Shown here: positions 45,669-54,980 of the stretch, one piece after another
How positions within the stretch are numbered: position 1 is the stretch's first letter
Layout of the letters: every line of letters begins with the position of its first letter
Assembly (NCBI RefSeq): GCF_001597725.1
Contig: NZ_LUTR01000002.1
Span: 1 to 64,000 of the forward strand
Direction of reading: 5' to 3'
Length of the DNA stretch: 64,000 bases
Source: Neptuniibacter marinus
GTDB lineage: Bacteria > Pseudomonadota > Gammaproteobacteria > Pseudomonadales > Balneatricaceae
Program-made: the position numbers and the translations under genes
Notes under the pieces: model-generated
Databases searched by the model: none
Seen by the model: only the letters and a program-made list of their open reading frames with translations
Told to the model about the DNA's origin: nothing

Positions 45669-47333
45669 ATGCTGAATCAACTGACTATTCGTGACTTTGC
45701 AATTGTTGAAAGCCTTGATCTAGAACTCAATCAAGGCATGACTGTCGTAAGCGGTGAAACTGGGGCCGGCAAGTCCATTATGCTAGACGCTTTGGGCCTC
45801 ACTTTGGGCAACCGTGCCGAAGCCGGCACTGTAAGATTAGGCGCTGACAAAGCGGATATTACAGCAAGCTTCAATATTGCTGATATACCTAGCGCAGAAC
45901 AGTGGCTACAAGAGAATGACCTAGATAACTGCGGAGAGTGCATTTTAAGGCGCGTAATCACTAAAGAGGGGCGCTCTCGCTGCTATATTAATGGTCGCCC
46001 TTCACCGGCTAGTTCTGTCAAATCTTTAGGTGAACACCTGATCGCTATTCATGGCCAACATGAACATCAACGCTTATTAAAAAGGGACTATCACCGCACA
46101 CTACTAGATGACTTTGCGGGACTCAATAAGCTGGCCGAGCAAACACGCCATGCATTCCAACATTGGTCAAAACTGAATACAGAACTGACCCATTTATCAG
46201 AACAAAGCGCTGAGCAAACGTCACGCATTCAATTATTGAGCTATCAAATTGAAGAACTTGACCAGCTCGCTCTACAAGAAAACGAATTGAAGCAACTTGA
46301 ACAAGAACAAAAAACCTTATCCAACGCCGGCGAAATACTGAGCACAGGCCATGAATTTATAGGCCTCGCCAGTGATAACGAAAATAGTAATTGTGTGCAA
46401 TCACTTAACCACTGTCGTCAGCTTCTCACGGGTATCGAGTCTGAATCCCCCTCAGTCCGCCAAGCAGCCGAAATGCTTGATTCAGCCTTAATCCAAGTAG
46501 AAGAAGCTAGTACCGAAATTCGTCACTACCTAGACAGAGTGGAGATAAACCCAACACGCCAACAAGAGGTTGAAGAGCGTTTATCAACCATTTTTGAAAT
46601 TGCACGCAAACATCGTATTAAACCAAACGAGATCACAACACTACATAAAGAGCTTCAACAGGAATTCAACTCGCTCAGTCGCACCGATGAAGAACTTGAA
46701 CAGTTAGAAGCATCCGTTGAGAGCGCATATTCAAGGATCATCGAACTCGCAAAAAAACTCAGCGAACAACGAAACAAAGGCGCTCAAAAATTAAGCAAAC
46801 TTGTCGATCAGCAACTACATAGTTTAGGCATGCCCGCAGCGTCGTTAACTGTGCAACTATCTACTTTAGAGAAACCAACCGCTAATGGACTAGAAGATAT
46901 TGAGTTCTTGATCATAACCAACCAAGGCCAGCCAGCAAAACCTCTCAACAAAATAGCATCTGGCGGTGAATTATCTCGTATCAGCCTTGCTATTCAAGTA
47001 ATCACGGCACAAACATCTACCACGCCCACACTTATTTTTGATGAGGTTGATGTAGGTATAGGCGGAGCTATAGCTGAGGTTGTCGGTAAACTATTAAGAA
47101 CATTAGGCCAAAGCGCACAGATTCTTTGTGTCACTCACCAACCGCAAGTTGCATCACAAGGGCATCAACATCTATTTGTCAGCAAACGTAGTGATAAGCA
47201 ACAGACCCATACCCAGATAGATCAATTAACAGAAGATAGACGGATAGAGGAGATAGCTCGCATGCTTGGCGGTATATCCATTACCGAACGCTCCATTGAG
47301 CATGCTAAGGAGATGTTAGACCTACAGCATTAA
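45669..47333 (+). CDS. recN: DNA repair protein RecN
   Basis: 554 residues, normal length. SMC-like: Walker A GETGAGKSIMLDAL at residues ~28-41, long coiled coil (~150-370), and C-terminal signature IASGGELSRISLAI (~433) with Walker B TLIFDEVDVGIGG (~457). Acts in double-strand break repair with RecA. A LexA-type box overlaps the promoter. Divergent from grpE and convergent with fur. Confidence 0.97.
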   Translation: MLNQLTIRDFAIVESLDLELNQGMTVVSGETGAGKSIMLDALGLTLGNRAEAGTVRLGADKADITASFNIADIPSAEQWLQENDLDNCGECILRRVITKEGRSRCYINGRPSPASSVKSLGEHLIAIHGQHEHQRLLKRDYHRTLLDDFAGLNKLAEQTRHAFQHWSKLNTELTHLSEQSAEQTSRIQLLSYQIEELDQLALQENELKQLEQEQKTLSNAGEILSTGHEFIGLASDNENSNCVQSLNHCRQLLTGIESESPSVRQAAEMLDSALIQVEEASTEIRHYLDRVEINPTRQQEVEERLSTIFEIARKHRIKPNEITTLHKELQQEFNSLSRTDEELEQLEASVESAYSRIIELAKKLSEQRNKGAQKLSKLVDQQLHSLGMPAASLTVQLSTLEKPTANGLEDIEFLIITNQGQPAKPLNKIASGGELSRISLAIQVITAQTSTTPTLIFDEVDVGIGGAIAEVVGKLLRTLGQSAQILCVTHQPQVASQGHQHLFVSKRSDKQQTHTQIDQLTEDRRIEEIARMLGGISITERSIEHAKEMLDLQH

Positions 47334-47363
47334 CCTTAAAAAAACAAGGGTTATAACAAACAC

Positions 47364-47391
47364 TAAAAGACCAGCATAATTGCTGGTCTTT
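47364..47391. terminator. Bidirectional terminator between recN and fur
   Basis: AAAAGACCAGCA / TGCTGGTCTTTT with a short AT loop and T-rich sequence on both sides. Confidence 0.88.
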
Positions 47392-47420
47392 TAGAATTCA
47401 CCGTAGCTAAGAATTGACGC

Positions 47421-47846
47421 TTACTTTTTACCTATGGAATCTTTATGGATACCGTATAGATAAAGCGTTCTATCAGTAACAACAAAACCCATAGACTCAG
47501 CAATTTCGTTTAATAGAACATTCAACCGCGGATCATTAAACTCTTTTACCATACCGCTTTTAACGCAAACAATATGATCATGTGCTTCATCACGCGCCAA
47601 TTCAAAAACAGAGTGCCCACCTTCAAAGTGATGACGTGTCACTAAACCTGCGGCTTCAAACTGAGTTAATACCCTATAAACTGTTGCTAAGCCTACATCC
47701 TCGCCCTTTTCCATCAGTAATTTATAAATATCTTCAGCACTGAAATGATCACCTTCACCGGCTTGCTCCAGTATTTGATAAATTTTTACACGAGGCAAGG
47801 TAACTTTAAGACCCGCTTTTCGAAGTTCCTGATTTTCAAGTGACAT
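47421..47846 (-). CDS. fur: Ferric uptake regulator Fur
   Basis: 141 residues. Winged-helix domain ([38 protein letters not shown]) then the metal-binding dimerisation domain with [12 protein letters not shown] and [13 protein letters not shown] (~80-100). The CxxC pair seen in E. coli Fur is reduced to one Cys (CVKS), as in Pseudomonas-type Fur. Represses iron uptake genes with Fe2+. Divergent from bamE, as in pseudomonads. Confidence 0.95.
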   Translation of the reverse strand: MSLENQELRKAGLKVTLPRVKIYQILEQAGEGDHFSAEDIYKLLMEKGEDVGLATVYRVLTQFEAAGLVTRHHFEGGHSVFELARDEAHDHIVCVKSGMVKEFNDPRLNVLLNEIAESMGFVVTDRTLYLYGIHKDSIGKK

Positions 47847-47963
47847 AATAATTCTCTAGGCTATTTGGTGTTATCAAGTAAGCATAACAAGCTTAATAAC
47901 TTGTTCAAATGCGTACGAATCTTTATTATCCGCATTTACGCACAATTGTGGAAGCAAAAACAG

Positions 47964-48311
47964 ATGCAAAAACTACTTATTATCGCAGTACTCACTATAG
48001 CACTGTCTGGTTGTTCCGGTTTTCCTGGGGTTTATAAAATTGATATTCCACAAGGCAATGTAGTTAACCAAGAGATGGTTGACCAATTACGTCCAGGAAT
48101 GACGGAAAACCAAGTCCGTTTCATTATGGGCAGCCCACTAATAACCGATACCTTCCATGAAGGCCGCTGGGACTATCTATATAGCAAGAAAAGCGGGTCA
48201 GAAAACGATGAAGGTTATATTCGCGAGCGCATATCCCTCTACTTTAAAGACGGCAAGCTATCCGGCCTAAATGGCGATTTCCGTCCAGGCGGTGGTAAAA
48301 GCGACAATTAA
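47964..48311 (+). CDS. bamE: Outer membrane assembly lipoprotein BamE (OmlA)
   Basis: 115 residues from ATG 47964; an upstream in-frame ATG at 47865 would add 33 residues without lipoprotein character and is rejected. Lipobox [10 protein letters not shown] at ~18. The SmpA/OmlA domain is [23 protein letters not shown] and [11 protein letters not shown] component of the BAM complex that inserts beta-barrel proteins in the outer membrane. The fur/bamE divergent pair is conserved in Pseudomonas. Confidence 0.95.
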   Translation: MQKLLIIAVLTIALSGCSGFPGVYKIDIPQGNVVNQEMVDQLRPGMTENQVRFIMGSPLITDTFHEGRWDYLYSKKSGSENDEGYIRERISLYFKDGKLSGLNGDFRPGGGKSDN

Positions 48312-48316
48312 ACCTG

Positions 48317-48625
48317 TTAGCGCGCAGCAGCTTCAGCTTCTTTTTTTGCTTTCATTTTAGCAGCGCGCTTTGCTCTAACCTCTTTAGGGTCTGCGATCAA
48401 AGGTCGATAGATCTCTACTCTCTGACCTTCACGCAAAACTGTTTCCTTAGGGTTTTTAATCGCTTTAGAAAAAATCCCCATGGGTGCTGTTTCTGGATCA
48501 ATTTCCGGAAAGATCTCGACGATACCAGATTTGATCACGGCTTCATAAGCTGTACATTCATCTGGTACATTCAATGAAATGATTTTCTGTTCTGTGGGTA
48601 ATGCAAACGCAACTTCGACAATCAT
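48317..48625 (-). CDS. rnfH: RnfH-family ubiquitin-like protein
   Basis: 102 residues. EVAFALPTEQKIISLNVPD, MGIFSKAIK and REGQRVEIYRPLIADPKEVRAKRA match the RnfH family (beta-grasp fold). Convergent with bamE and 9 bp after ratA, a conserved gammaproteobacterial arrangement. Role unknown. Confidence 0.92.
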   Translation of the reverse strand: MIVEVAFALPTEQKIISLNVPDECTAYEAVIKSGIVEIFPEIDPETAPMGIFSKAIKNPKETVLREGQRVEIYRPLIADPKEVRAKRAAKMKAKKEAEAAAR

Positions 48626-48634
48626 ATCGTGCTC

Positions 48635-49066
48635 TTAATCATAAATTTCATCAGCGCGACTTACGAAAGCATCAACTAAAGTCGTCGCGACTTGGTTAAA
48701 TACTTTACTCATCGCAAGAGATGCAATTTTACCAGAAAACTCAAACTTAAGATTAAGGCTCACTTTGCATGCCTCATCACTGAGAATTTTAAAATCCCAA
48801 ATACCAGCTAAAGAGGAAAAAGGACCCTCTACTAATTCAAGCGTCATTTGGTTAGGACGTTTTAAGTCATTACGTGTAGTAAAACTGTATTTTAGACCTG
48901 CTTTAGACAAATACAGAGTTGCGATCAACTCCTGATCCGAACGGCTAACAACTTCAGTTTTAGAGCACCAAGGCAAAAACTCAGGATAACGCTCTACATC
49001 ATTAATAAGATCAAACATCTGTTCTGCAGTGTGCAACACCAATGCACTGCGATCTACCTGAGCCAT
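48635..49066 (-). CDS. ratA: RatA/PasT, coenzyme-Q-binding START-domain protein
   Basis: 143 residues. AQVDRSALVLHTAEQMFDLI, DVERYPEFLPWC, VEGPFSSLAGIWDF and KVFNQVATTLVDAF are typical of the COQ10/RatA START-like family. In E. coli it was reported to block 70S assembly and also to affect respiration; mitochondrial homologue COQ10 binds ubiquinone. Conserved pair with rnfH upstream of smpB. Confidence 0.93.
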   Translation of the reverse strand: MAQVDRSALVLHTAEQMFDLINDVERYPEFLPWCSKTEVVSRSDQELIATLYLSKAGLKYSFTTRNDLKRPNQMTLELVEGPFSSLAGIWDFKILSDEACKVSLNLKFEFSGKIASLAMSKVFNQVATTLVDAFVSRADEIYD

Positions 49067-49081
49067 ACCAAAAAAATGCCC

Positions 49082-50446
49082 CTACTTAAGCTTCTCAATT
49101 AAATTGAGAACAAAAATCACTGACACGCCTATAGGCGCAATAAAACGCAACGCAATATACCATGCATTAAACAGCAGAGGGGAAGAGATTGCCAACTCAT
49201 TGGCCACCATATCCCGCGTGATAATCCAGCCTGCAAAGATAGCAATAAACAAACCACCCAGCGGCAACATTATATTAGCCGTCATGAAATCGAGGAAATC
49301 GAATACATTAAATCCAAGTAATTTCACATCAGAGATAAAGTTGAACGAACCTAAGGCGGCAACTCCCATACCCCAAACAATCAAACCCAAAACAATACAG
49401 GCGGGAATACGATGCCAATTAAACTTTTCGACTAACCAAGCAGCCGCTGGTTCCATTAGAGATATCGCCGAAGTCCAAGCGGCGATACCCACCAGCAAGA
49501 AGAACACAAAACCAAAAACCTGTCCGCCAGGCATCTGACCAAACGCAACAGGCAGAGTCACAAACATCAAACCAGGCCCCGCTCCTGGATCCATGCCATT
49601 AGAAAAAACGATAGGAAAAATAACCAACCCAGCAATCAGGGCAACCAAGGTATCCATGATTGCGATCCAAATAACCGCACCACCGATAGACGTTTTCTTC
49701 GGCATATATGACCCATAGGCCATAATTGCTCCCATCCCCAAAGATAAAGTAAAGAATGAATGTCCTAAAGCCACTAGAACAGAATCCCAACTTAATTCAG
49801 ATGGGTCATAATGAAACAAAAAATCCCAGCCCGCCGTAAACCCTTCCGTTTGCGAAGAGTATCCCAACATAACAAGCAATAAGAGAAACAATGCGGGCAT
49901 AAGAAATTTAACCGCATTTTCCAATCCCTTTTTAACGCCGCCAACAATAACTAGCATGACCATCATGACAAAAATCGAGTGCCAGATAATCAATGTCTGC
50001 GGGTCATCTAATAGGTTATTAAACACAGCACCTGCGTCCGCACTGCCTATAGCAATAAAGTCGCCAACCCCCATTCCCGCGATATAAAACAACACCCAAC
50101 CCGCGACAACTGAGTAGAAAGAAAAAATCATAAACCCTGCAAGAACGCCCGTCCAACCGACAAGCGACCAGTACTGAGAGCGCCCTGCTTCAAGCGCCAC
50201 ACTTTTCATCGCATTAATAGGACTTTGACGGCCCCGACGCCCGATGAGTACTTCGGCTATCATGATCGGCACCCCAACAAGCAAAATGCAGCAGAGGTAT
50301 ACCAAGACAAACGCCCCTCCCCCGTTTTCACCCGTTATATAGGGAAACTTCCAGATATTACCTAAGCCTACAGCTGATCCTGTAGCCGCTAATATAAAGA
50401 TCCAACGCGATGTCCAAGCACCATGAATAGATGTTTTGTCTTGCAT
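49082..50446 (-). CDS. Neurotransmitter:sodium symporter family transporter
   Basis: 454 residues with about 11-12 transmembrane segments. The N-terminal ATGSAVGLGNIWKFPYITGE (residues ~20-39) is the Na+-binding signature of bacterial NSS (LeuT-like) proteins. It moves an amino acid with Na+ into the cell; the substrate cannot be read. It lies 15 bp upstream of ratA on the same strand. Bacterial members often end at helix 11, as this may. Confidence 0.92.
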   Translation of the reverse strand: MQDKTSIHGAWTSRWIFILAATGSAVGLGNIWKFPYITGENGGGAFVLVYLCCILLVGVPIMIAEVLIGRRGRQSPINAMKSVALEAGRSQYWSLVGWTGVLAGFMIFSFYSVVAGWVLFYIAGMGVGDFIAIGSADAGAVFNNLLDDPQTLIIWHSIFVMMVMLVIVGGVKKGLENAVKFLMPALFLLLLVMLGYSSQTEGFTAGWDFLFHYDPSELSWDSVLVALGHSFFTLSLGMGAIMAYGSYMPKKTSIGGAVIWIAIMDTLVALIAGLVIFPIVFSNGMDPGAGPGLMFVTLPVAFGQMPGGQVFGFVFFLLVGIAAWTSAISLMEPAAAWLVEKFNWHRIPACIVLGLIVWGMGVAALGSFNFISDVKLLGFNVFDFLDFMTANIMLPLGGLFIAIFAGWIITRDMVANELAISSPLLFNAWYIALRFIAPIGVSVIFVLNLIEKLK

Positions 50447-50635
50447 AAGCTGATAGCTCTCTATTTATTCTTATGATCAACAGATAGCGAAATTCTTTCA
50501 TCTATACTTCAAAAGCACAACGAAAAATAATCACTTTCCAACCATTAAAAAAGTACGGCAACGCCATTTCACACAACGGTAAATATTATTAGAACTGCTT
50601 TCTTTGCTTTGATCTGCACTATATAATCGCCCGCC

Positions 50636-51109
50636 ATGGCTAAAAAGAAAAAAGCCCCATCAGGCAACACCATCTGTCAAAACAAAAAAGCACGTCACGA
50701 GTTCCTTATTGAGGATAAATTCGAGGCGGGCTTAGTGCTGACCGGATGGGAAGTAAAAAGTTTACGCGAAGGTCGCGCACAGCTCGTTGAATCTTATGTG
50801 AATATTCATAAGGGAGAAGCGTGGCTTGTGGGCGCCCATTTCACACCATTAAAGACAGCCTGCACCCACGTGGTCGCAGACCCTACACGTCAAAGAAAAC
50901 TACTCTTAAATCATCGAGAGCTAGTTAAAATCATTAGCGCGATCAATGCTAAAGGTCTTACCTGCGTCCCACTTGCGCTCTATTGGAAAGGTAATCACAT
51001 TAAATGTGAAATAGCCTTAGCCAAAGGTAAAAAACAGCATGACAAACGTGCTGCTGATAAAGATAAAGACTGGGCACTACAAAAACAGCGTTTAATGGCA
51101 GCTAGATAA
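50636..51109 (+). CDS. smpB: SsrA-binding protein SmpB
   Basis: 157 residues, normal. [44 protein letters not shown]-type and C-terminal [20 protein letters not shown] helix are all present. Binds tmRNA and carries it to stalled ribosomes. The partner ssrA gene is 9.6 kb further on, with 12 genes of unknown function in between. Confidence 0.97.
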   Translation: MAKKKKAPSGNTICQNKKARHEFLIEDKFEAGLVLTGWEVKSLREGRAQLVESYVNIHKGEAWLVGAHFTPLKTACTHVVADPTRQRKLLLNHRELVKIISAINAKGLTCVPLALYWKGNHIKCEIALAKGKKQHDKRAADKDKDWALQKQRLMAAR

Positions 51110-51413
51110 ATTGAGCAGCGACACTTGCCTAAGTGTCGCCCTCCCCCCTTGAATATGTTTTCTCATGTCATCGCTCAATTAAATGAACTTTAATCACGCT
51201 GCGCTGCAACGTAAAAATTAACAACCATTCGTAGAATCAACAACTTATTAAGTACTCAGGTAATTCCCTTAACACCCTATTTTATCCTCAGATAAACAAG
51301 CGTTTAAAATATACGTTTTCACCTCTTGATTTTGATCATTTCTAGTGCAATAGTTTACTCCAAAAAGCACATCACAGCGTGTTTTATGCAGCAGGGCGTT
51401 CAGGGAGAATAAC
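51110..51413. other. Intergenic region before the smpB-ssrA gene island, with smpB terminator
   Basis: 51118-51139 is a perfect 9-bp stem-loop (GCGACACTT / AAGTGTCGC) after smpB; no T-run. The rest is AT-rich and ends in GGGAG before the GTG at 51414. TTGATT near 51326 may be a -35, with no clear -10. Confidence 0.55.
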
Positions 51414-52541
51414 GTGCAGTCACAGGGATATCAGTTACAAGTCAACAGCATAGGTGACGCAAATGCATTGACTATTAGTGCAGCTCATCAACATTTCGGG
51501 CTTTCTAAACAAGAGTGTGTTCAACGAATACTTACCTCGCCTTCTATACTTCAGTCTAATCTCAGCCAAGAGCGAGCGTCACAATTGAAAGCTGCGCTCA
51601 GCGACTTCAAGCTACCTTGTGAAATTGTTGGCAATGATGTCGTTATAGATACCGATACAACACAATACGAACTAGCCGCTCACATAAAAAGATTTGATCA
51701 CGCAGCCGAATTTGCTGCTGAAATTGCAGCATTTACAGGGCAGACCGGCGAAGAAATTATCAAAAGTCTGACCCAAGTTCCCGCCATACTTTTAGGGCGC
51801 TTATCCAAAACGGTTGCCGCAGACCTTATCAGACGCTTTAGTAAACCTGGTATAGAGTTAGTTGCCTCAGCACCGGCAACTGCGCTTTATACTGTAATGG
51901 CATTTATGCCTAGTTATAATGAATCAATCCGAAGCCAATACATTAGCCTAGGCCTTAAACCCAATACTAATGAAGTCACCTGTAAACAGTGGTCAGCTAA
52001 CAACTTAAGTTACAGCGCAGCACAAGATATATGGCAAAAAGCAACATCACTTCATCTTCCTGTAATTATCCAGAATCATGATTATTTCAGGTTTAACCTC
52101 GCCCTTGACACTGTACCTTCAGAATTAGATTTCGACTCTTTTTCAAACTGGTTAACTGAGCAATTCTCAATACCCGAAAAGATCCATAGGAAACTAATCA
52201 ACTCCCTACCCATTGTATTAGAACGCTCTATTCCACTTGAGGATACCCAAAAACATCTAGCTGTAATGTATGAATTGGGTTGCCAAGGGAGTGCAATATC
52301 AGTAGCGGGAGAGAAATATAATATCGAATTCAAAAACATAACCCCAAACACCCAACAAGCTCTAAGTAACCTGCTTAACAGTATTATGGGAAGAACAATA
52401 CTGCTACCAACACCTAAAGATGGCATAAGCACAACCCCCTTAGCCGCTAATATCCATCAAGCATTGTGGATTACACACGAAGCAAAGAAAGCTGGATTGC
52501 TCGCACGCCTTATTCCAACAACCGAATCAAAAGGCCAATAA
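51414..52541 (+). CDS. Island protein A: tandem repeats resembling L7/L12 C-terminal fold
   Basis: 375 residues from GTG 51414 (GGGAG site six bases before). No signal peptide or membrane segment. Four repeats are visible: residues ~17-73 (FGLSKQECVQRILTSPSIL, LSQERASQLKAALSDF), ~96-152 (LSKTVAADLIRRFSKPGIEL), ~161-222 (LSYSAAQDIWQKATSLHLPV) and ~239-297 (PLEDTQKHLAVMYELGCQ). Each follows the helix-Pro-Leu-helix-strand rhythm of the ribosomal L7/L12 C-terminal domain (GLGLKEAKDLV..APKP.KE.VSKEEAEEIKKKLE...). First gene of the island; the stop is 4 bp from gene B. Function unknown. Confidence 0.8.
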   Translation: MQSQGYQLQVNSIGDANALTISAAHQHFGLSKQECVQRILTSPSILQSNLSQERASQLKAALSDFKLPCEIVGNDVVIDTDTTQYELAAHIKRFDHAAEFAAEIAAFTGQTGEEIIKSLTQVPAILLGRLSKTVAADLIRRFSKPGIELVASAPATALYTVMAFMPSYNESIRSQYISLGLKPNTNEVTCKQWSANNLSYSAAQDIWQKATSLHLPVIIQNHDYFRFNLALDTVPSELDFDSFSNWLTEQFSIPEKIHRKLINSLPIVLERSIPLEDTQKHLAVMYELGCQGSAISVAGEKYNIEFKNITPNTQQALSNLLNSIMGRTILLPTPKDGISTTPLAANIHQALWITHEAKKAGLLARLIPTTESKGQ

Positions 52542-52545
52542 AGTC

Positions 52546-53082
52546 ATGGATGCTGAACAAATCAGTTTTGGCGGAGCCTTAGAAGAGATCGCTTCCCTGC
52601 TAAAACGGCGACAATATGAACCCGCAGTTCAAGCTATCCACGTGCTAAGTCAGGCAGCTATGCGGCAAAATATTCAACTGATATTACAGCGCTATTTAGC
52701 CGAGTTAAGCATGGAATGCTTAGAGTTATGCGGGCAACTTAATACAGCACTCGATATTTGCGAACACAGCCTCGAACAATATGCAGAAGCTGCAGACAGT
52801 TTATCGACAGAAGCGAAAAAAGATCAGATCACACTAGAGATGAGAAAGCTCTGTTTGTTAGTCAAACTTGATATGCGCGATCAACTCGTCGCTCAGAACA
52901 AACACCTCATTTCACTCTGTACAGCCCAACAACAAGCAACATTGCAACCCATATTAAACCGTATAAATAGGTATAGCAGCGCTTCATCTGGCCGCTTAAC
53001 TCAAGAACAACAAGGCTTAGGGTTATTTCATCTATCTGACCGACTTGTTCGAGAGGGCGCTAAAGCCATTGGCTTAGCTTAA
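52546..53082 (+). CDS. Island protein B: helical, TPR-like
   Basis: 178 residues, predicted all-helical (MDAEQISFGGALEEIASLL; YAEAADSLSTEAKKDQITLEM), in a repeat-like pattern resembling TPR/adaptor proteins. No motif I can name. It follows gene A by 4 bp and precedes the first paralogue by 131 bp that contain two hairpins. It may be a scaffold or assembly factor; that is speculation. Confidence 0.75.
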   Translation: MDAEQISFGGALEEIASLLKRRQYEPAVQAIHVLSQAAMRQNIQLILQRYLAELSMECLELCGQLNTALDICEHSLEQYAEAADSLSTEAKKDQITLEMRKLCLLVKLDMRDQLVAQNKHLISLCTAQQQATLQPILNRINRYSSASSGRLTQEQQGLGLFHLSDRLVREGAKAIGLA

Positions 53083-53130
53083 AACTGAGCGCCAATACAA
53101 ATTTATACATTGCTGTAGAAAGGAATTCTC

Positions 53131-53199
53131 TTACTGCATAAGTGCAGTAATAAACGCAATAGATCTGTGCATAGGTCAACCGATTAGCTCAGGCTAATC
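53131..53199 (+). promoter_or_regulatory. Two perfect hairpins before the paralogue array
   Basis: TTACTGCA-taag-TGCAGTAA (53131-53150) and GATTAGC-tcag-GCTAATC (53182-53199), both with 4-nt loops; the second ends 14 nt before the ATG of gene C, next to its GGGAG site. They may be translation-control structures, an attenuator or an operator. Confidence 0.5.
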
Positions 53200-53213
53200 A
53201 ACAAAGGGAGAGT

Positions 53214-53843
53214 ATGATGAATTTTGATAACGAAGTCGCCGGAATGACACCGGGTCAGGCACTCATGGATGTGCCCATCCCTAAGCTTATCGAAAACACC
53301 GCGAAAGCAATCGCCTCCGCACAATATGAACTCGATGCGACCTCAGTGCGTGCAGCTACGCTACTCAGTGAGACACAAGTAACCTTCAATGATGCGCAAG
53401 GCGTACCTCGAGATAGGAGCTTACTTGAACTTGGTTTTATCCCACAGTTCTATCACTTTACTGAAACGGAGATGGAGTTCAAAGTTACCATTTCCGTACG
53501 GGTTGAATCAGGCATAGATATTGGCGGTGAACTAGAAGCCGGAACACCAGAAAACTCAAGCTTTCCTGTCGCATTTGCTGGCAGTATCTCTTTCGACCTA
53601 CACCACAAATATGAGTTTGATATGGAAGCCGTCTCCCGTATCAAAACCACTATGCGCTCAGTTCCACCACCGCAAGCATTTTTAGATGCTATAAAGACCC
53701 ATGCTGCAAACGGCGGCGGGCGCATTGCTTCCGATCCAAATCCCGCACCATTAGTTGATACACCTGCAGATCCTATCAACATTGACACGCCTGCGGATAA
53801 CGACACACCGACCGACAATGGCGATACGGACACCGACGGCTAA
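53214..53843 (+). CDS. Island protein C: paralogous family member 1, acidic tail
   Basis: 209 residues, AAGGGAG site, no signal peptide. Family domain 1-~170: N-terminal LMDVPIPKLIENTAKAIASA plus QYELDATSVRAA, central LLELGFIPQFYHFTE and MEFKVTI, C-terminal HHKYEFDMEAVSRI and SVPPPQAFLDAI. A tail of 36 residues is made of Asp, Thr and Pro (TPADNDTPTDNGDTDTDG). First of the array of paralogues; function unknown. Sequence divergence from D-F shows old duplications. Confidence 0.85.
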   Translation: MMNFDNEVAGMTPGQALMDVPIPKLIENTAKAIASAQYELDATSVRAATLLSETQVTFNDAQGVPRDRSLLELGFIPQFYHFTETEMEFKVTISVRVESGIDIGGELEAGTPENSSFPVAFAGSISFDLHHKYEFDMEAVSRIKTTMRSVPPPQAFLDAIKTHAANGGGRIASDPNPAPLVDTPADPINIDTPADNDTPTDNGDTDTDG

Positions 53844-53857
53844 CCTGGAGCACTAAA

Positions 53858-54352
53858 ATGTCACATAACAAAGTGATGGCAAGTTTAGAGCAATCCCCAC
53901 TGCCAGGGCTTCTTAATCAGCTGGGTACCGCCATTGCCTCAGCGCAACGTGAGCTCGATATCAACTCTATCAATATGGCGATGCAGCTCGGTGATGCGGA
54001 AGGGCATGGAGTCGATGTAGGGGATGGTGAAAAACAATCGCTAATTAGCCTTGGATTTGCGCCTGTTTTTTATCACTTCACAGAAGCAACCATCGATCTA
54101 AAAGTCTCCTTATCGTCCTCAACCAGCAGAGAAGCCAGTTTTGGCACCTCAGTCATGGCTGGCGGCACCGCCTACTTCGTTATGTTTGCCGCGACGGTCA
54201 GCGCATCTTTCAGTAGTAAATATAGTTTCTCATCTGAAGCGAGCAGCTCAATAACAGCCAGAATTTCATCCATTCCACCCCCTAATGCTTTTCAAAACTG
54301 GCTCGCCAGTCGGCAACCAACCTCAACCAATAATAACGATACTAACGAATAA
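53858..54352 (+). CDS. Island protein D: paralogous family member 2
   Basis: 164 residues; CTGGAG site before ATG 53858. N-terminal PGLLNQLGTAIASAQRELDI, central SLGFAPVFYHFTEATIDLKV, a Ser/Ala-rich beta region (GTSVMAGGTAYFVMFAATVSA), C-terminal SSKYSFSSEASSSITARISS and IPPPNAFQNWL. It is the shortest member. The region 110-130 is hydrophobic and may be a buried strand rather than a membrane segment. 14 bp after gene C. Confidence 0.85.
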   Translation: MSHNKVMASLEQSPLPGLLNQLGTAIASAQRELDINSINMAMQLGDAEGHGVDVGDGEKQSLISLGFAPVFYHFTEATIDLKVSLSSSTSREASFGTSVMAGGTAYFVMFAATVSASFSSKYSFSSEASSSITARISSIPPPNAFQNWLASRQPTSTNNNDTNE

Positions 54353-54379
54353 ATTAGCAATATTTACAGGAGTTAACTC

Positions 54380-54952
54380 ATGTCAAACATAGGAAGAGAT
54401 CTACTAAATGTCCCCATGGGGGAGATGATCCGAGAGATGGCGTTTGCTATCGCCGACGCCCAATATGAATTGGACCAAGCCAGTGTACATGTAGCCCAAA
54501 TGATGGGCGGGCGATTACCTATACTCGATGACAGCGGCAATATCACTGGTACTGAAGATACACGGGTATATTTTGGTAAAGATGAAGAGGGGAAATCACA
54601 AAAGCTCAGCATGATGGAATTAGGCTTTTCACCTACGTTCTACCAATTCACTAATAACATTATTGAAGTGAAAATTGCGATAAAAATGTCTCGTGAAATT
54701 GAACGTACAACCACAACCAATAGCACCCGCGACAACTACAAACGAAGCTCAAGCTTCTTTGGCCGTTTATTTGGCAGCAAAACAAAAGTAGGAACAACCA
54801 CCGTCGACGCCACCTACTCAAGCAAATATAACTACAGTGCTGAAGGGGCCAGCTTATTACGCTGTAACTTAGTTCCGATTCCTGCACCGGCAATGTTTGA
54901 AGAACGGGTTCGAGCATTACTTGAAAATGACAATCCATCCGATGAAACCTAA
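54380..54952 (+). CDS. Island protein E: paralogous family member 3
   Basis: 190 residues; ACAGGAG before ATG 54380. N-terminal IGRDLLNVPMGEMIREMAFA and IADAQYELDQASVHVAQMM, central MMELGFSPTFYQFTNNIIEV, an Arg/Ser loop (RSSSFFGRLFGSKTK), C-terminal SSKYNYSAEGASLLRC and VPIPAPAMFEERVRALLE. Most similar to F: same start IGR(D/E)L, same motif order. 27 bp downstream of D. Confidence 0.87.
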   Translation: MSNIGRDLLNVPMGEMIREMAFAIADAQYELDQASVHVAQMMGGRLPILDDSGNITGTEDTRVYFGKDEEGKSQKLSMMELGFSPTFYQFTNNIIEVKIAIKMSREIERTTTTNSTRDNYKRSSSFFGRLFGSKTKVGTTTVDATYSSKYNYSAEGASLLRCNLVPIPAPAMFEERVRALLENDNPSDET

Positions 54953-54980
54953 TGTCAAACTAAAATAGGAGCAACAGATT

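Noticed and set aside
47421-47846. Fur as a defective protein because the CxxC pair is incomplete
   Set aside because: Pseudomonas-type Fur also lacks the second Cys, and the main His ligands are intact.
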